Positions 42,939 through 54,328 of a stretch of 64,000 bases of DNA are shown here, piece after piece (within the stretch, counting starts at the first letter, position 1; each line of letters begins with the position of its first letter). The stretch comes from Ascidia mentula (Eukaryota; Chordata; Ascidiacea; Phlebobranchia; Ascidiidae). The DNA is taken from positions 19,700,266-19,764,265 of the forward strand of contig OX387197.1 in assembly GCA_947561715.1 (NCBI GenBank), in the 5' to 3' direction. Both the position numbers and the translations under genes were made by a program. The notes below the pieces were generated by a model that searched no databases, had not been told where the DNA came from, and saw only the letters and a program-made list of their open reading frames with translations.

Positions 42939-43480
42939 GTTGAAGTGGCCATGTGCTAGCTGGTAGACTAGCAGGCACACAGATTTCCACTTTGTGGTAC
43001 CTTTCGGTCAATCGTCGATATGTTGGGTATCAAACTAGGTACTAATCAACACAGACGAACCACGTGGAGCGCACAATGGCCAAAACAACTGTTTGGGATC
43101 CAATAGCGCTATCGGCTCGACTGAAATAAATGTTTCCTTAAATGTAAAAAAGGTTGCACGTTTTTTGCGGCAATTTACACTTGCTATCGGCATTTTTTAA
43201 AGTAGATTTTAAAATATCGTAAAGACAATTCAGCCTACAGCTCTGCAAAATATTGAAGATTCGCTATCTGTATATTGTGAGCATTTTTCTTTTGCAACTT
43301 TTAAAAACATTTCAAAACATGACACTTAAGTTTAGCGGCAAAATTCCTAAACTCCATTGTTACGTTGGGACTCATTAGTGAATTTAAAAATGTACTGGTC
43401 TTCTGGTATAAACGTACTGTATTTTTACGACGTTTTAACGAAAAAACAATGCGCTGCGTACAAACCAATATCCTGTCTGG
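42939..43480. other. Spacer between hammerhead and Penelope-like remnant
   Basis: No gene is visible. Just after the ribozyme there is a small hairpin (TAGCTGGTAGACTAGC). The sequence before 43480 should hold the truncated 5' part of the Penelope-like element, but no reverse-transcriptase motif is readable. Confidence 0.35.
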
Positions 43481-44175
43481 ATGTTAAGCGCGAGAACGGC
43501 ATTAATCCAGAAGCATGAAACGCCCACTAGCGGAACAGTTGTAATTCCCTATGTCCCTGGCCTTACCGAAACATTGCGAAGATTGATGTCGGATTACAGC
43601 ATAAAAGTTTACACGAAGCCTCATACAACGCTTGGCAATCTAATTTCACGACCCATTGCTACGGTGGCTTCCGAACCAAAGGGGGTGGTCTATTCGATAC
43701 CATGCAAGGATTGCAGTGGTGTATACATCGGCGAAACCGGGAGGGCCTTCAAGACGCGACTGAAAGAGCATCGCCGTGATGTCGCATCGAAAGATGCCAG
43801 CAAGACTGCGTTGGCCAAGCATGCGGTGACATTGCGACATGAAGTTGACTTCAATAGAGCTCAAGTCCTGGAAATGGAGCTGGACCACGCCAAGCGGCTA
43901 TTTCTTGAGTCACTGCACATCCACAAAAATAGTGGTTGCGTCAATGACAAAGAACAAAGTGTTTTCTTTCCGGCAGTTTACAATAATGTGTTGCAATTGT
44001 TGTGTCTTCTGCAATGTTTGGTGCGTCTGCCTCTAGCACGTGAGTTGACAAGCGGTGTCTACGTTGACCCTTTTTCTTTTTCTTTCGTGCCCCTGCGTGT
44101 TTCAGTGTGATTTACTTGTTGCGTTATACCTGATGAATTCTCGCCGCATGGCAGACGAAACGTCGAAACATACAG
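43481..44175 (+). mobile_element. 5'-truncated Penelope-like element with GIY-YIG endonuclease
   Basis: An open frame from 43481 to 44110 encodes the C-terminal part of a Penelope-like retroelement protein. It contains VVYSIPCKDCSGVYIGETGR, a GIY-YIG endonuclease start with a preceding Cys pair. Next come KTRLKEHRRD, the conserved Arg/His segment, and AKHAVTLRHEVDF with a His-containing motif. The reverse-transcriptase domain is missing. Downstream at 44129-44162 there is CTGATGA, a hairpin, then GAAACGTC, the hammerhead-like signature found in Penelope-type terminal repeats. The element is dead by truncation. Confidence 0.8.
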
Positions 44176-44725
44176 TACGTTTATGCCAAAAGATCAGTAC
44201 ATTTTTAAATGCAATATGCCTGGCAGCAACAGGAATTTCATCAGTGAATTTGTCTGCAATGTGTAAAAGAATATAATCTTCTGTGTTCTTGCCAGGCAGC
44301 GACACCTTAACGTCAACCGACCGAGATGAAAATAGGCAACTAAACATTTCAAAATGTTTAAACATATGTCTATTTTAATAATGAACAGCGTAAATGAGCC
44401 AGCCCTAACAACTGCAATTTTATTGCTAAAATATAAACATTTTCGTTTTTTTTTTCCTTCAACAGCAGTAAAGCAACATTTTACTTGATGTTGACAATGC
44501 ATGCATATTTTTGGTCTGAAGTTTGCGTGCAATTTGTAACTTGTGTTTCAACCAACTTTTATAAGTCACATAAAGAGCACAGTTGTATTTACAGTGTAGA
44601 AATATGCAATACAAGAAGCTACAGTATTTACGCAATGCCATCAGATAAGTAAATTTACAACCATTTAAAGATAATTATAATCATACACAATGTGTTATGG
44701 TCTTAGAAAAACATTTGGCTTTCCA
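44176..44725. other. Spacer after the Penelope-like remnant, 3' of the nebulin gene
   Basis: AT-rich sequence with the probable 3' UTR of the minus-strand nebulin-repeat gene. Nothing else is recognisable. Confidence 0.35.
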
Positions 44726-46304
44726 TCACTCCAAATTGGCATAGAAGTCGTCTAGGTTGTTTTCTGGGACATCATAAATTCCCTCTGTTTCCTCTTGTCC
44801 ATCAGGCTTGTCGTAGTTGGTTTGCTCGTTATCCGCATCAGCAGCTTCGTACACATTTTCCTCCTCTAAGTATCCTGAGGTCTGGTCGTAGCTTTCCTGT
44901 TGATAACCGTTGCTGGTCGGTGGTTCGTCTTCCATGTTTTGCTCATTCTCCTCGGCAGTGGTACTATCATCTGGTTGGGGTTGGCTGTCTTCCATAGGTT
45001 TCTCTGCAACTTCAACTGATGTTTCTTGTGCGTTTGCAGATTCCGGATCAGAGTAAGAAGTTTCATTGGGCGGGGAGGAACTTTCTTCCGGGGTGGGCTC
45101 CTTTGTAATTGTCTCCTCGGTCGCGTAGGAGGATTGTTGCTCTTGCGTATCCGTCATTTCACGTTCTTCCGGCTCACTCTGCACTGGCACTGTTGTTTCG
45201 TGATGTGCGTCATCTATTGTGCTTTGGTTCGGCTCGGCCTTATTTTGTTGTTTGGCTTGAGTTTCGTTCTTTAAAGCTTAAAAACCACAAATATGTAACT
45301 TTAAGAATATGTTGACATCTTTTTTTGTTAAATTACTATCCAATGAGTGATGAGTAAAGTGAACAAATAACTATCAAGCATTTTAATGACATCAACGTTT
45401 ACCTTTTTCTTCCCTTCGTCGACGACTTCTCATGGAAGCTAATTCCTTGCCTTTGTAAGCATTATTACTGATCTGTTGCGTCATTTTTATAACTCTTTGG
45501 TTTTCGGGTGTGTCTGCTACCTGCAATTTGCATTTGATGTTGTGCTCAAACATTTAAAAATTCTCTGGGACGAAGTAAAAGTAAGCGGACACAGTTCCGT
45601 ATAAATGTGGCATGATGTGCTATACTCCAGTTTAACAAGGTTTGCAACGTGTTCGAGGTTTTGGAACCGAAAACAACACATGATTCATACTTTACCGGTG
45701 TGAATTTGGCCTTGTTCTTTTCGAAGTCGCTTGTGTATTGTGTTTTGCTAACAAGGGAGCTCATTCGTTTGGCATTGTCCAATTCTGGTGTGCTGGACAC
45801 ACTAGTAAATCCTTTTCCTTTGGTCTTGTCAAACGATTCTCTGTATTTTTTCTGCAAAGTTGTCAATAAAAGTAAACGAGATACATAGTGTCTGTAACAA
45901 TGGATACTTTCGGAAACTTCTCCGAACTAATGTGCGTGTCCGAACAAAAATCCTAACGCATAAACCGAATAGAAGTTTAGCTTAAACCAAAAGTATATGC
46001 AGCAAACTTTTATTCAATTTGCACCAGCATTGTACAGTGATATCGATATCAGGCGACAAGAGTATATGCAAATATATGCAAAAAGCTTATGAGTATTCGT
46101 GTTTACATGTTTACAAGCCATCGTTTTACATTTTGTACATATGACATCAGCATATAGCAGGAAATAGCCAAGCAAGATACTGTTGTTAAGTACCTGGCTT
46201 TGTTGTTTTGACATTGAAAGGGCATGCATCATTTGTGGCGTCATATAAGACTTTGCCGCCGCTGCAGCCCATCGCTTTTTCTTTTCTTCTTCTGTTTCAG
46301 GCAT
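44726..46304 (-). CDS. Small nebulin-repeat protein without a LIM domain
   Basis: Four exons, 46304-46194, 45851-45696, 45520-45403 and 45276-44726, join in frame to 311 residues. Residues ~15-125 contain three to four nebulin-type repeats: KSYMTPQMMHALSMSKQQS, then KKYRESFDKTKGKGFTSV with TPELDNAKRMSSL, then KTQYTSDFEKNKAKFTPVAD with TPENQRVIKMTQQISNNAY. Such repeats bind actin filaments. In LASP and nebulette they sit between a LIM domain and an SH3 domain; both are absent here. A basic RSRRRRE segment leads into a ~180-residue acidic tail (Glu, Gln, Ser, Thr) ending EGIYDVPENNLDDFYANLE, with YDVP as a possible phosphotyrosine/SH2 docking site. The tail is one long exon. It is probably an actin-associated cytoskeletal protein. 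Confidence 0.78.
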
Positions 46305-47055
46305 GATCAGTCTACTACAATTACGCTCAAGCTCCAAAAGAAGTTAACTCTAGCTGAGCAATCATCCGGTTAAAGACAACACTGCGGGTATACAACGCTC
46401 GTTAATGATTAATGCTTTAAATCTCGCCCACATCAACAAACGACAAACAAAGAAATCGTCGTCCTACAGAACTTTTGCATCCGCTGCCACAACATGGTGA
46501 GACTATTCGAAAACTCTTCACTACCGGCCGCATAGGCCAGGGCTTAGAAGGCTTAATGCGAAAGAAAGACTGGTTGCGCGTGTCGTCACTTCCTCTCTGT
46601 CGCTCCCTCTCCTTCTCACTCTCCGCGTGTGCACCACTTCCCCTTGCAAACTGAATTACAGCACTCTGACATATACAGCCAACTGGAATCGACTTTTGCT
46701 CTCACTTTGCGCAGCATTTCGATTAAAATCCATAATAACTGTGTGGCCTGTCCTAATAGAAGCTTTGAAGTCTGTCCGTAACCCATGTTTGCCTCACTAT
46801 GACTGTAATCCAGCCATTGTTGTGTGACGCACACGGAGGCGAATTAAGTTCAGCTTCCGCAACACTACGTAAGCGTGACTGGGCTTCAAAAGACCGAGCA
46901 TACCTGGTATAGCATGCATTGAATCAACTTCCTGCTAAGCAACTGCATACTGCGTATGTATGTCCTGTCGTTATTGCTGCTGGTGTGTTTGTGTCCTAAT
47001 TCGCATTTTCGGTTTGTCAACAGCGGTATTGTAATTCAACAGTGAAGTTACAAGA
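46305..47055. other. Shared head-to-head spacer, nebulin gene and PX-SH3-SH2 gene
   Basis: Only 751 bases separate two divergent start codons, so the genes may share a bidirectional promoter. It includes a pyrimidine-rich CT stretch near 46590-46625. No TATA box is clear in either direction. Confidence 0.45.
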
Positions 47056-50000
47056 ATGAGTGTCAAACGTACGTTGCTCAGCGTCAACGTAATAGATGTG
47101 GAGAAAAGGAGAAAGCCATCAAAGCATTACGTATGCGGTTAAAAGTTACATTGAGGCCGTGTTTTAAGTAATGAGTGCTTGTTACCTGATGTGTATATCG
47201 AGTGATTGGAAAGAAAATTGAGTAAATAGCAGCTGGAGACATGCATTCATTTTTAGGTGTACGTTATGAATGTGTCGTGGAGCGATGGAAACCTGTGTCG
47301 CATTGCTCGGCGCTTCAGTTCCTTCTTCGACATGCACGTCAGTATTCAAATATAGTTTATGACATGGAAATGTACAACTTGGTTTAAGACGACAGTAACA
47401 CTACAGCTATATACAGTTGTGCATTCTGTACCGTGTAAAATGCTTGGACGATGCAATCCGTTATTACGCAGATGGCTCTACTGGATAAGTTTCCAGTGGA
47501 AGGAGGTCAGAAGGACCCCTCAAAACGTGTTATGCCGTTCCTCCCTGGAAAGCTTTTCTTCCGCCGTTCGCATACAAGAGATGTTACAATGCAGAGATTG
47601 GGAAAGATTAGTGAATACTGCCAGGTAGACTAAACATGTTTTGATAATTAGCGTTTTTTTTACTGATAGGTAACTAATTAAAAAATAATATAATTTTTAT
47701 CACAAAAATTGATATAAAAACGGTTAAATGAACATTTCCAATGCACTCCTTTTTTAATTCAAGTTATTCATCCGATCTGGCTTAAATTTAGGATCTCACA
47801 AAGCTTCCCAACAACATATCTCAGTGCGACATAATTATCAACTTCTTTCAGTCGAGTGTCGACGACGAAAAGCTAAGAAAGTAAGGTGGTCAGAACTGCA
47901 TGGCAAAAGAGTTACCCTTAATTTTTGTGATTTTTTGCAGAAACTCTGATTCGGAAACAAACGGTAAATGCGATTTCGTATATTTTGGGATGTCATCCAT
48001 GCTGTGTATTTATATTAAATCACCAACCTTTGTTCACACAGAAAAGCCTGAAATTCGGAACATTACGGGACCGATTGAGACGGAATCTTACATCGCCATC
48101 GCAGATTACAAAGCCGAAGCAAAAAACCAGATCAGTATGCACGTGGGAGAAGTGGTTGAAGTTGTAGATAAAAGCGAAACAGGTGAGATTTGCTATTTCT
48201 GCAACACCACTTATTGATGACATATTTGCCTTGCTATACAGTTGATAAGAAGTTCAAATCGACTTTCTGTTTCGCATGTAGGATGGTGGCTGGTTTGTAA
48301 TTTATACGATGCAAATGGTTTTGTTCCTGGCGCCTTCCTCGAGAAACTAGATGGAAGCCAAGATGACAACAGTCAAGAGGATGATGATGAGGACAACGAT
48401 ATAGGTAAACAAAATATGGTCCATATAGAGCTATACAATATAGGTCAAGCTAAGAATGAAAAACTCACTTAAAAGGTGGAATGTACGTGGCAAAAGTTTC
48501 GTACGATGCTACTTCCCAAGACGAACTGAGTTTTCCAGCTGGCGCTTTACTGGAGGTTGTGCAAAAGAGTTTTGACGGATGGTGGCTAGTGAAGTAAGGT
48601 TAAAATACAAGTTTAGCAATTTGAACTCTTTCCTGTTGCTTTTTGTATGTTTTCCTCTCAGATATATTTTGATTGGCCGAACATGAACAAGAAACGTTCC
48701 ACATTTTCAAGTTAGATAAACAGCAGACGAAAAATTTCGTTTTCTTTCGGCGTCTTTTTGTATATATGCGACCAAAATAAAAACACTCCGCAGAACAAGT
48801 CCCGAAGACAAAACAAACCACTTCCTGGTTTTCATTGACACTTTATAGCCGTGATTAATAACGTATTCGTGATAAGCGCATGTACCACCCTTCGAACATC
48901 TTTCGCTACCCCGTTGGTGCATGGAAACTAAAGCGAAGATAATTCTTCTGTATGCAATGCAAAATAAATAGTTGTTTCGAAACTTTACTAACATAAATCC
49001 AGTAAATAAAATTGCGACTTATAGAAACAACAACTCTGAGGGTTGGGCCCCGGCTTCTTACCTTGCAAAAACCGATAGAACAAGGTCTGCATCGACTCCA
49101 CCACCGCGATTTGGAAACGGTATTCCATATTTTATTGTTACTATATAACTGATGTTTGGGGACGGGGGAAACACCCGATCGCAAATGAAACTATAGTGAA
49201 AACTTTGACTCAACAGACGCGTACACAAAGTGCAATAGTTGGGAAACCCGGCTTAATCAACTGCTATATTTTCGATGTGCCCACTAGTTTAGTTCAAAAG
49301 TTAATTGTTTTGCGTTAAACCCTCCTGTGTTGCGAGATAGGGTTAATATGTGCATGACTTTGGCATTGTAAGCTTGATTCAACCACATGAGAAACTATTC
49401 CTTTAGGTTTACCGAACCCTGTGGCTGGGTTTGCGACACTACAGGTTAACAGAAAACTTCCACCAAAACGCAACACGATAAGTCGCAAACTGAATGCGGA
49501 AACCAGAAAGGAGGCACTGAGGAGACTCGACACTTTCGACGAAGTTACGGAGGAAGAGAGACAAAAATATGTCACATTGTTCAAACTCGACAACAAAATA
49601 GTGGACGGACTGAGCTTCAGTGCCGGGGAAGTGGTGGAGGTAAAAGGATTTGCAAATGATGTTGATTAAAATCATGCCTAGATGGCGACAAAAACTTTAA
49701 AATCCTTGGTTTTAGCAAACTTAATTATACAAATACTTTTCTCTGGTGGTATACGTATCACATTTGTTAGAGTTCATCAAGCGGGTCAAAAAATATGGAA
49801 GCGAAATATATTTCTTAGGTGATAGAGCAGTCCGACAACGGATGGTGGTTTGCTAGTCTTAATGGGAAGGAGGGTTGGGTACCAGCCAACTACCTCGGCC
49901 CCATAAAGGAAACTGATGGTTCACCAAAACAGAAAAGCCCACCTCCTCAGTCAAACCTCAAACCCTGGGAGAGATTGGCGTTAACGGAAAAAAATCAAAA

Positions 50001-51092
50001 GAAGGAGGAAGTGAATCCTCCACGAACAAAAGCGAAACCTGAACGACCAAAGGAGCCAGAAAGGCCTGATTTCAGTTCGTCGCGATTTCCCCCTGCTAGA
50101 AAAGATAAACCTCCAATAAAAAAACAGTTAAGTGCATGGACTCGATTTGCCGCCATGGCGGCCGAGAAACAATTGCCCTTCTTTTGCCGAACCGACCCAA
50201 GATATATTTTACTGTTAAATACTACTTCCCTGCAGAAATGTTTGATTTTAAAACCAAATCCTTTTACAGATTTGAAATTAAGTCAGAGATGTTGGCAGAT
50301 GTTATAAAGAATAAGAACAAACCTATTCCCTCAACCAGTTTTCCAACAAGGCCAGCTTTGGAAGAGCCCGAAGCGCAATATGTAGCTATGGTTAACTACG
50401 CAGGTATTTGTGCTTATATTTTATTACTGTGTGATCATCTCGGATTATTATTGATCGAGAGTAATTAAAGACTTTTTAAGGTTATCCGTGCCTGGAGTGT
50501 GACAAAATCTTTTCTTCATAACCCACTTACGCAAACATGTATGCAGGAAATCGCCCAAAGCGTTTGGAAGACGAGGCGTGGTTTAAAGACATCGGACGCG
50601 TTGAGGCAGAATCATCATTAAAAGCTGAAGACAAGGTTTGCCGAAAAGCTGTAATTTTTTCTCAAATTTTTTGCACAGAACAACCACCTCGTAACTCTTA
50701 TCTTTAGTGAAAATATCAGTAAAATTGGCTAAATTTGTTTCATATAAACTGCTATTGTATACCTGGGATTGCTACACTTTGTGGATAAAATAGGCACATA
50801 AATACGTCAAAGAAAACCTGTTTTAAAGGAGGGCTACTTCATTGTGCGTCGGAGCAAGTCGGGCGGAAATGCAAACCCTTACTCCTTGACTCTTTACCAT
50901 CGTCGGAACATCTTTAATTTCCACGTAAGACGAAGACCGGACGGTCGCTATGCCACTGGAGTGTTCAGTGAGGGAGAGAAAACATTCGCGAGCGTACAAG
51001 ACCTTGTACAGTTCTACCATGAGAACACTCTGGTAGTTGGTGATGAGACGAATATGGTAAAACTAAAGGGGACACCCAATGATTACTTGTAG
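47056..51092 (+). CDS. PX-SH3-SH3-SH3-SH2 adaptor related to p47phox
   Basis: Fourteen exons join in frame to 641 residues: 47056-47130, 47257-47337, 47472-47624, 47792-47880, 47941-47963, 48042-48182, 48282-48404, 48476-48593, 49025-49119, 49407-49639, 49819-50126, 50270-50403, 50547-50635 and 50829-51092. The PX domain (~1-130) has ARRFSSF at the phosphoinositide site and [10 protein letters not shown] in place of p47phox FPIEAG. SH3-1 (~156-210) follows ITGPI, exactly as in p47phox, and carries GWWLV. SH3-2 (~231-287) and SH3-3 (~353-410) also have the GWW signature and GWxPAxYL ends. A Lys/Pro-rich linker (~410-525) follows. The C-terminus is an SH2 domain (~536-634) with FIVRR (Arg ~561) and a SLP-76/BLNK-like NFHVRR strand. 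p47phox organises NADPH oxidase at membranes; the SH2 adds phosphotyrosine binding. Exon 50270 relies on a 143-base intron that fixes an otherwise broken frame. Confidence 0.85.
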
Positions 51093-51430
51093 TGAAACAG
51101 AACTGCCAAACATTCGATCTCTACCAATCTTTGATTAAGTGGCTGTGCATACAATGCAAAACCGATTTTCATTTCCAGATATTCTTTACTTTGCAAGGAG
51201 AATTGATTGTTTTGAATATTATATTATGCCAATACAAATTTGGGTGAAGCGGTAAAACCTGCACTAAATTTTTTGGTAAATCCCACTATTTCACAGTCAA
51301 ACAGTGTTGTGCCGTATAAAGGTAAATGCTGCTTATCAGAAGTTCCTGATTTCAATAGCGTGCCGTTTTCAATGCTGTTATTCGAATAAAGTCCATACAC
51401 GTAAAAAAAAGATATAACATTCACTGAGGG

Positions 51431-51478
51431 CTGCAGACAGAGTGTACACTGGTCGTTTGGGCACCAAACGTATTGCAG
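51431..51478 (-). pseudogene. Decayed hammerhead ribozyme copy
   Basis: On the minus strand the sequence keeps a CTGCA/TGCAG stem I, a long perfect hairpin in the stem II position (CGTTTGG/CCAAACG), the CAGTGTACAC...CTGTC stem III and the TC cleavage step. It matches the intact ribozyme at 42879-42938 in stems I and III. The catalytic CTGATGA is lost and GAAA reads GACC, so it cannot be active. Confidence 0.6.
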
Positions 51479-52179
51479 CGTACAAATAGATTTCCCAGTC
51501 GCTGCTTTGCTGAAGCTAAGTCTGCTTGCGTGTTCTTGCTGAAGACTACTAAATTTGAAACTCCGTGGCAGACTTATTTATGAATGGAAACACACATTTG
51601 CAGTGCCAGGCGGGGTAAAGTTTAATTTGTTCCAAGCGCGTTATAGTGACTGAGCGAGTAACTTCTACAGCGTGTCAGTTGTTTAGTTAAGTGACTGAGA
51701 CTAGTTGGAATGCAAAGTTAATGACAGAGAATGACAGCGAATAATGACAACGAATCCTAACAAGGAATTGAGACAGACAAAAGTGCGAACGGGTATTTAA
51801 GTTACAATGAAGAAAATGGTCTGTCGTCGAGCCGGATGCCAGAAGGCTGTGCGATTTCTGCCGGAAAGCCAAACACCGTCTGCAGCCTTCGGTCCGTCTG
51901 TGTTCCAAATGTGTGAAGAATTAAGTAGGGAAACATGCGTGTTGCCACAGAATCGACGTTGAATATCTAAGGCTGTTAAGCGATTGTTAATGCTTAGAGA
52001 TTAGCCCAAAAATAATGGTGTTCCATGCATTTGTTTTAAGAGACTACCAAGTGTTGCAACAAAAATAAAAAATAAAAAAACCTGGCCAGTAAGACTGTTC
52101 CCTTAGTTTTTTAGAATCTAGCCCTCTGGTTGGCATTGCTTTCTAATCAGCTACACCAATTTCCTATTTTAGTATTAAG

Positions 52180-52309
52180 TATTAAGTGAAACTAACAGAA
52201 GTTTCAAATTGCAGTCAGCTGATTTATTAGTAATCGTGAAAAATCGATTTCGCCTGGACGGGCATCCCCAGTTTCTGCAAACTCGAATTTGCAAGTAAAC
52301 ACAGAAAGC
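52180..52309 (-). repeat. Dispersed repeat, copy B
   Basis: Reverse-oriented copy of the repeat at 40495-40620. It shares the CTTTCTGTGTTTA, TTTGCAGAAACT, GGCGAAATCGATTTTT and ACTAATAAATCAGCTGACT landmarks, with about ten scattered differences and one short insertion. Confidence 0.75.
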
Positions 52310-52524
52310 AAAACCGTTTTAAAACAAATCCTGGGCCAGTACTATACACATATCCCGTCACAAATATTCCAACCTTCTGTACTACCTTACACATTGGTGA
52401 TGTTTATTGCTGTTTTGCCACCTCGTAAATCTGCAAAAAAGTACATGCGAAACGATTGCAAATAAAAACCACCACAAGTAATATCATCGCGGCGAGTTTT
52501 TTCAGTTTCTATGCTTTGTGCTGA

Positions 52525-54328
52525 TTAGTCTCTGCGCATCAGTGGCCCTGAATTAATAAAACAAGTTAGTTTAAGTGATGTTTTAGAAAAGCCAAACAAG
52601 GCAAAAAGCTGAGCAATTGATATATATAATATATATTGGTTGAAAAGTTGCACAGAATTTATTGTAAAACTTTTTCTTTACCTTCGATGCCCAGTTGATA
52701 AGGACTGCTGGTTGTAGTTGTAACCCTACAGTGTTACGATGAGATTAAAAATGAGTACAATACAAGATTTAAATCATTGAACAATTACAAGTAAAACAAC
52801 AAATTACCCCTGAGCCTCTCCAAACAACAGTCTTTCAAAATCTCCAACAGCCCAAGATTGTGGTACTTGGTCATCTGACATAAAAAAATTGATTTCAAAT
52901 ACAGTTTTTAAACGCTTTAGCACTTACAGTTACATATGGTAGTTTTTATCCCTTCTAAAGTTGTGATAACCACGTTGGCGAGATTCTTTATATACACTCT
53001 TGTGCTGTTATAGACATTAAGTCGGGAAACGTCGAAAGTGCATCGGCTTCTCGTTGTGTTAACAAACCAAGTTCTTAACTTTTCGAAAGCCCTAAAAAAA
53101 GAATAGCATGGTATAACCACTGGGTCGTAAAATAACAACAGACCTTTGTGTAAAACTATCGAACAATGATAATGAAAATATATCAACACATTATAAGAAA
53201 CATGAGAGGATTTGCAGAAAACATTTGTGGGAGTATATGGACCTTGACGTGCGACTTTTAAAGTTTAAAGCACAGTACTTACGGACACACGTCTGCAGGC
53301 CCCTTGGACCACAGGTACGCATACATAAACTCCCCAACTTCTTCCACCAAATCGTCAACGACACCATTCTCACAAATTCCACCCAGGTCGGTCTCAAGGG
53401 CGAACGGATAGTCAAGTTTAATTGCGGCGTGGTAGCAAAACGTATTGAGGAAGTTGTTTCGATCGTACTGTCTTGCTGACTGGATATTGCGCAAAAATGC
53501 GATCATGGTCTACAATACAATTTAATGCAATTTATTAGCGGTGGTCAATTGCAATAAGTAGGTAGCACATGAAATATAGGAACATACAATTAATGTATTT
53601 CATTTTGAAACATTAAACCAAGTTTGCAAAATACAAATATTATTGTGCTTAAAAAAACCTGAGATCGAATGGGATGAATATCTAACAAATCAAGGACATT
53701 TTCCCCAGCTCCCATACGACATTGATACAATTGAAGAGCGACACAACGGAAGAGACGGTTCAGCACGGATCTGGCAACAGAAAATATGCGTATATAGTTT
53801 GGGCGGCGAAAAACAATGGTATTAGCAGGCTGACCTGCAAATTTCAGGACCATTGTATCGTCTGGCGGGTGTGCGAAAAATTGCATCACATCTAAAAACC
53901 GAGTTGACTGCGGCTTTCGCCGAGCAGGATGGGAGTAGGGGCACATCTTTTTAGATAAAACAAACAAAAATCATTTGTTAATGTACTGTTTATGGGTCAC
54001 TACGAACGGCGTAGCAAAAAAGGACAAAACAGAAACCTTTACGAACTGGTCGTAATATTTTTTTGTCGTATAACGCTGAAGTCAAGTTATTGTCTAGTTT
54101 AGGAATTTTTATCTTTCGTAGTCTCATTTGTTTCAAGCTCATTTTTTTTATTGGAAGATTTTATTAATTGAAAGTTTCAGTTGCTTTGTCCTTTGTAGTG
54201 CTGCACAATTCATGACAAGCCACTTGACAAAAAAAGAATAAATATTTTGATAGCCAGAGCAGGGGGGAGTTTTAACAAAAAATATTTGTTTGACCAACCT
54301 GACACGGTACTTGATTTGATCGGTGGAT
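52525..54328 (-). other. Unique C-terminal domain of the modular protein
   Basis: After module 5 a 10-residue linker exon (54328-54299) leads to ~210 residues not resembling the modules. Cysteines appear in LPSCSAK, VFRCDAIF, PEICRS, RLFRCVAL, LYQCRMG, NTFCYHAA, GGICENG, ADVCPAFE, SRCTFD and TTICN, a helical Cys-rich pattern. Strong landmarks are YPFALETDLGG and AYLWSKGP. A TTTTSSPYQLG segment and a short PLMRRD end close the protein. I do not recognise the domain. Confidence 0.7.

Larger units (their letters stand above)
51093..52524. other. Spacer between adaptor and modular-protein gene ends
   Basis: Convergent 3' ends. AATAAA at about 51386 may be the adaptor's polyadenylation signal. 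The stretch includes a decayed hammerhead near 51431 and a dispersed repeat near 52180, described separately. Confidence 0.45.

Noticed and set aside
42940-42985. Small hairpin after the hammerhead as a tRNA-like or terminator element
   Set aside because: Short imperfect pairing (TAGCTGGTAGACTAGC) without conserved tRNA or terminator features.
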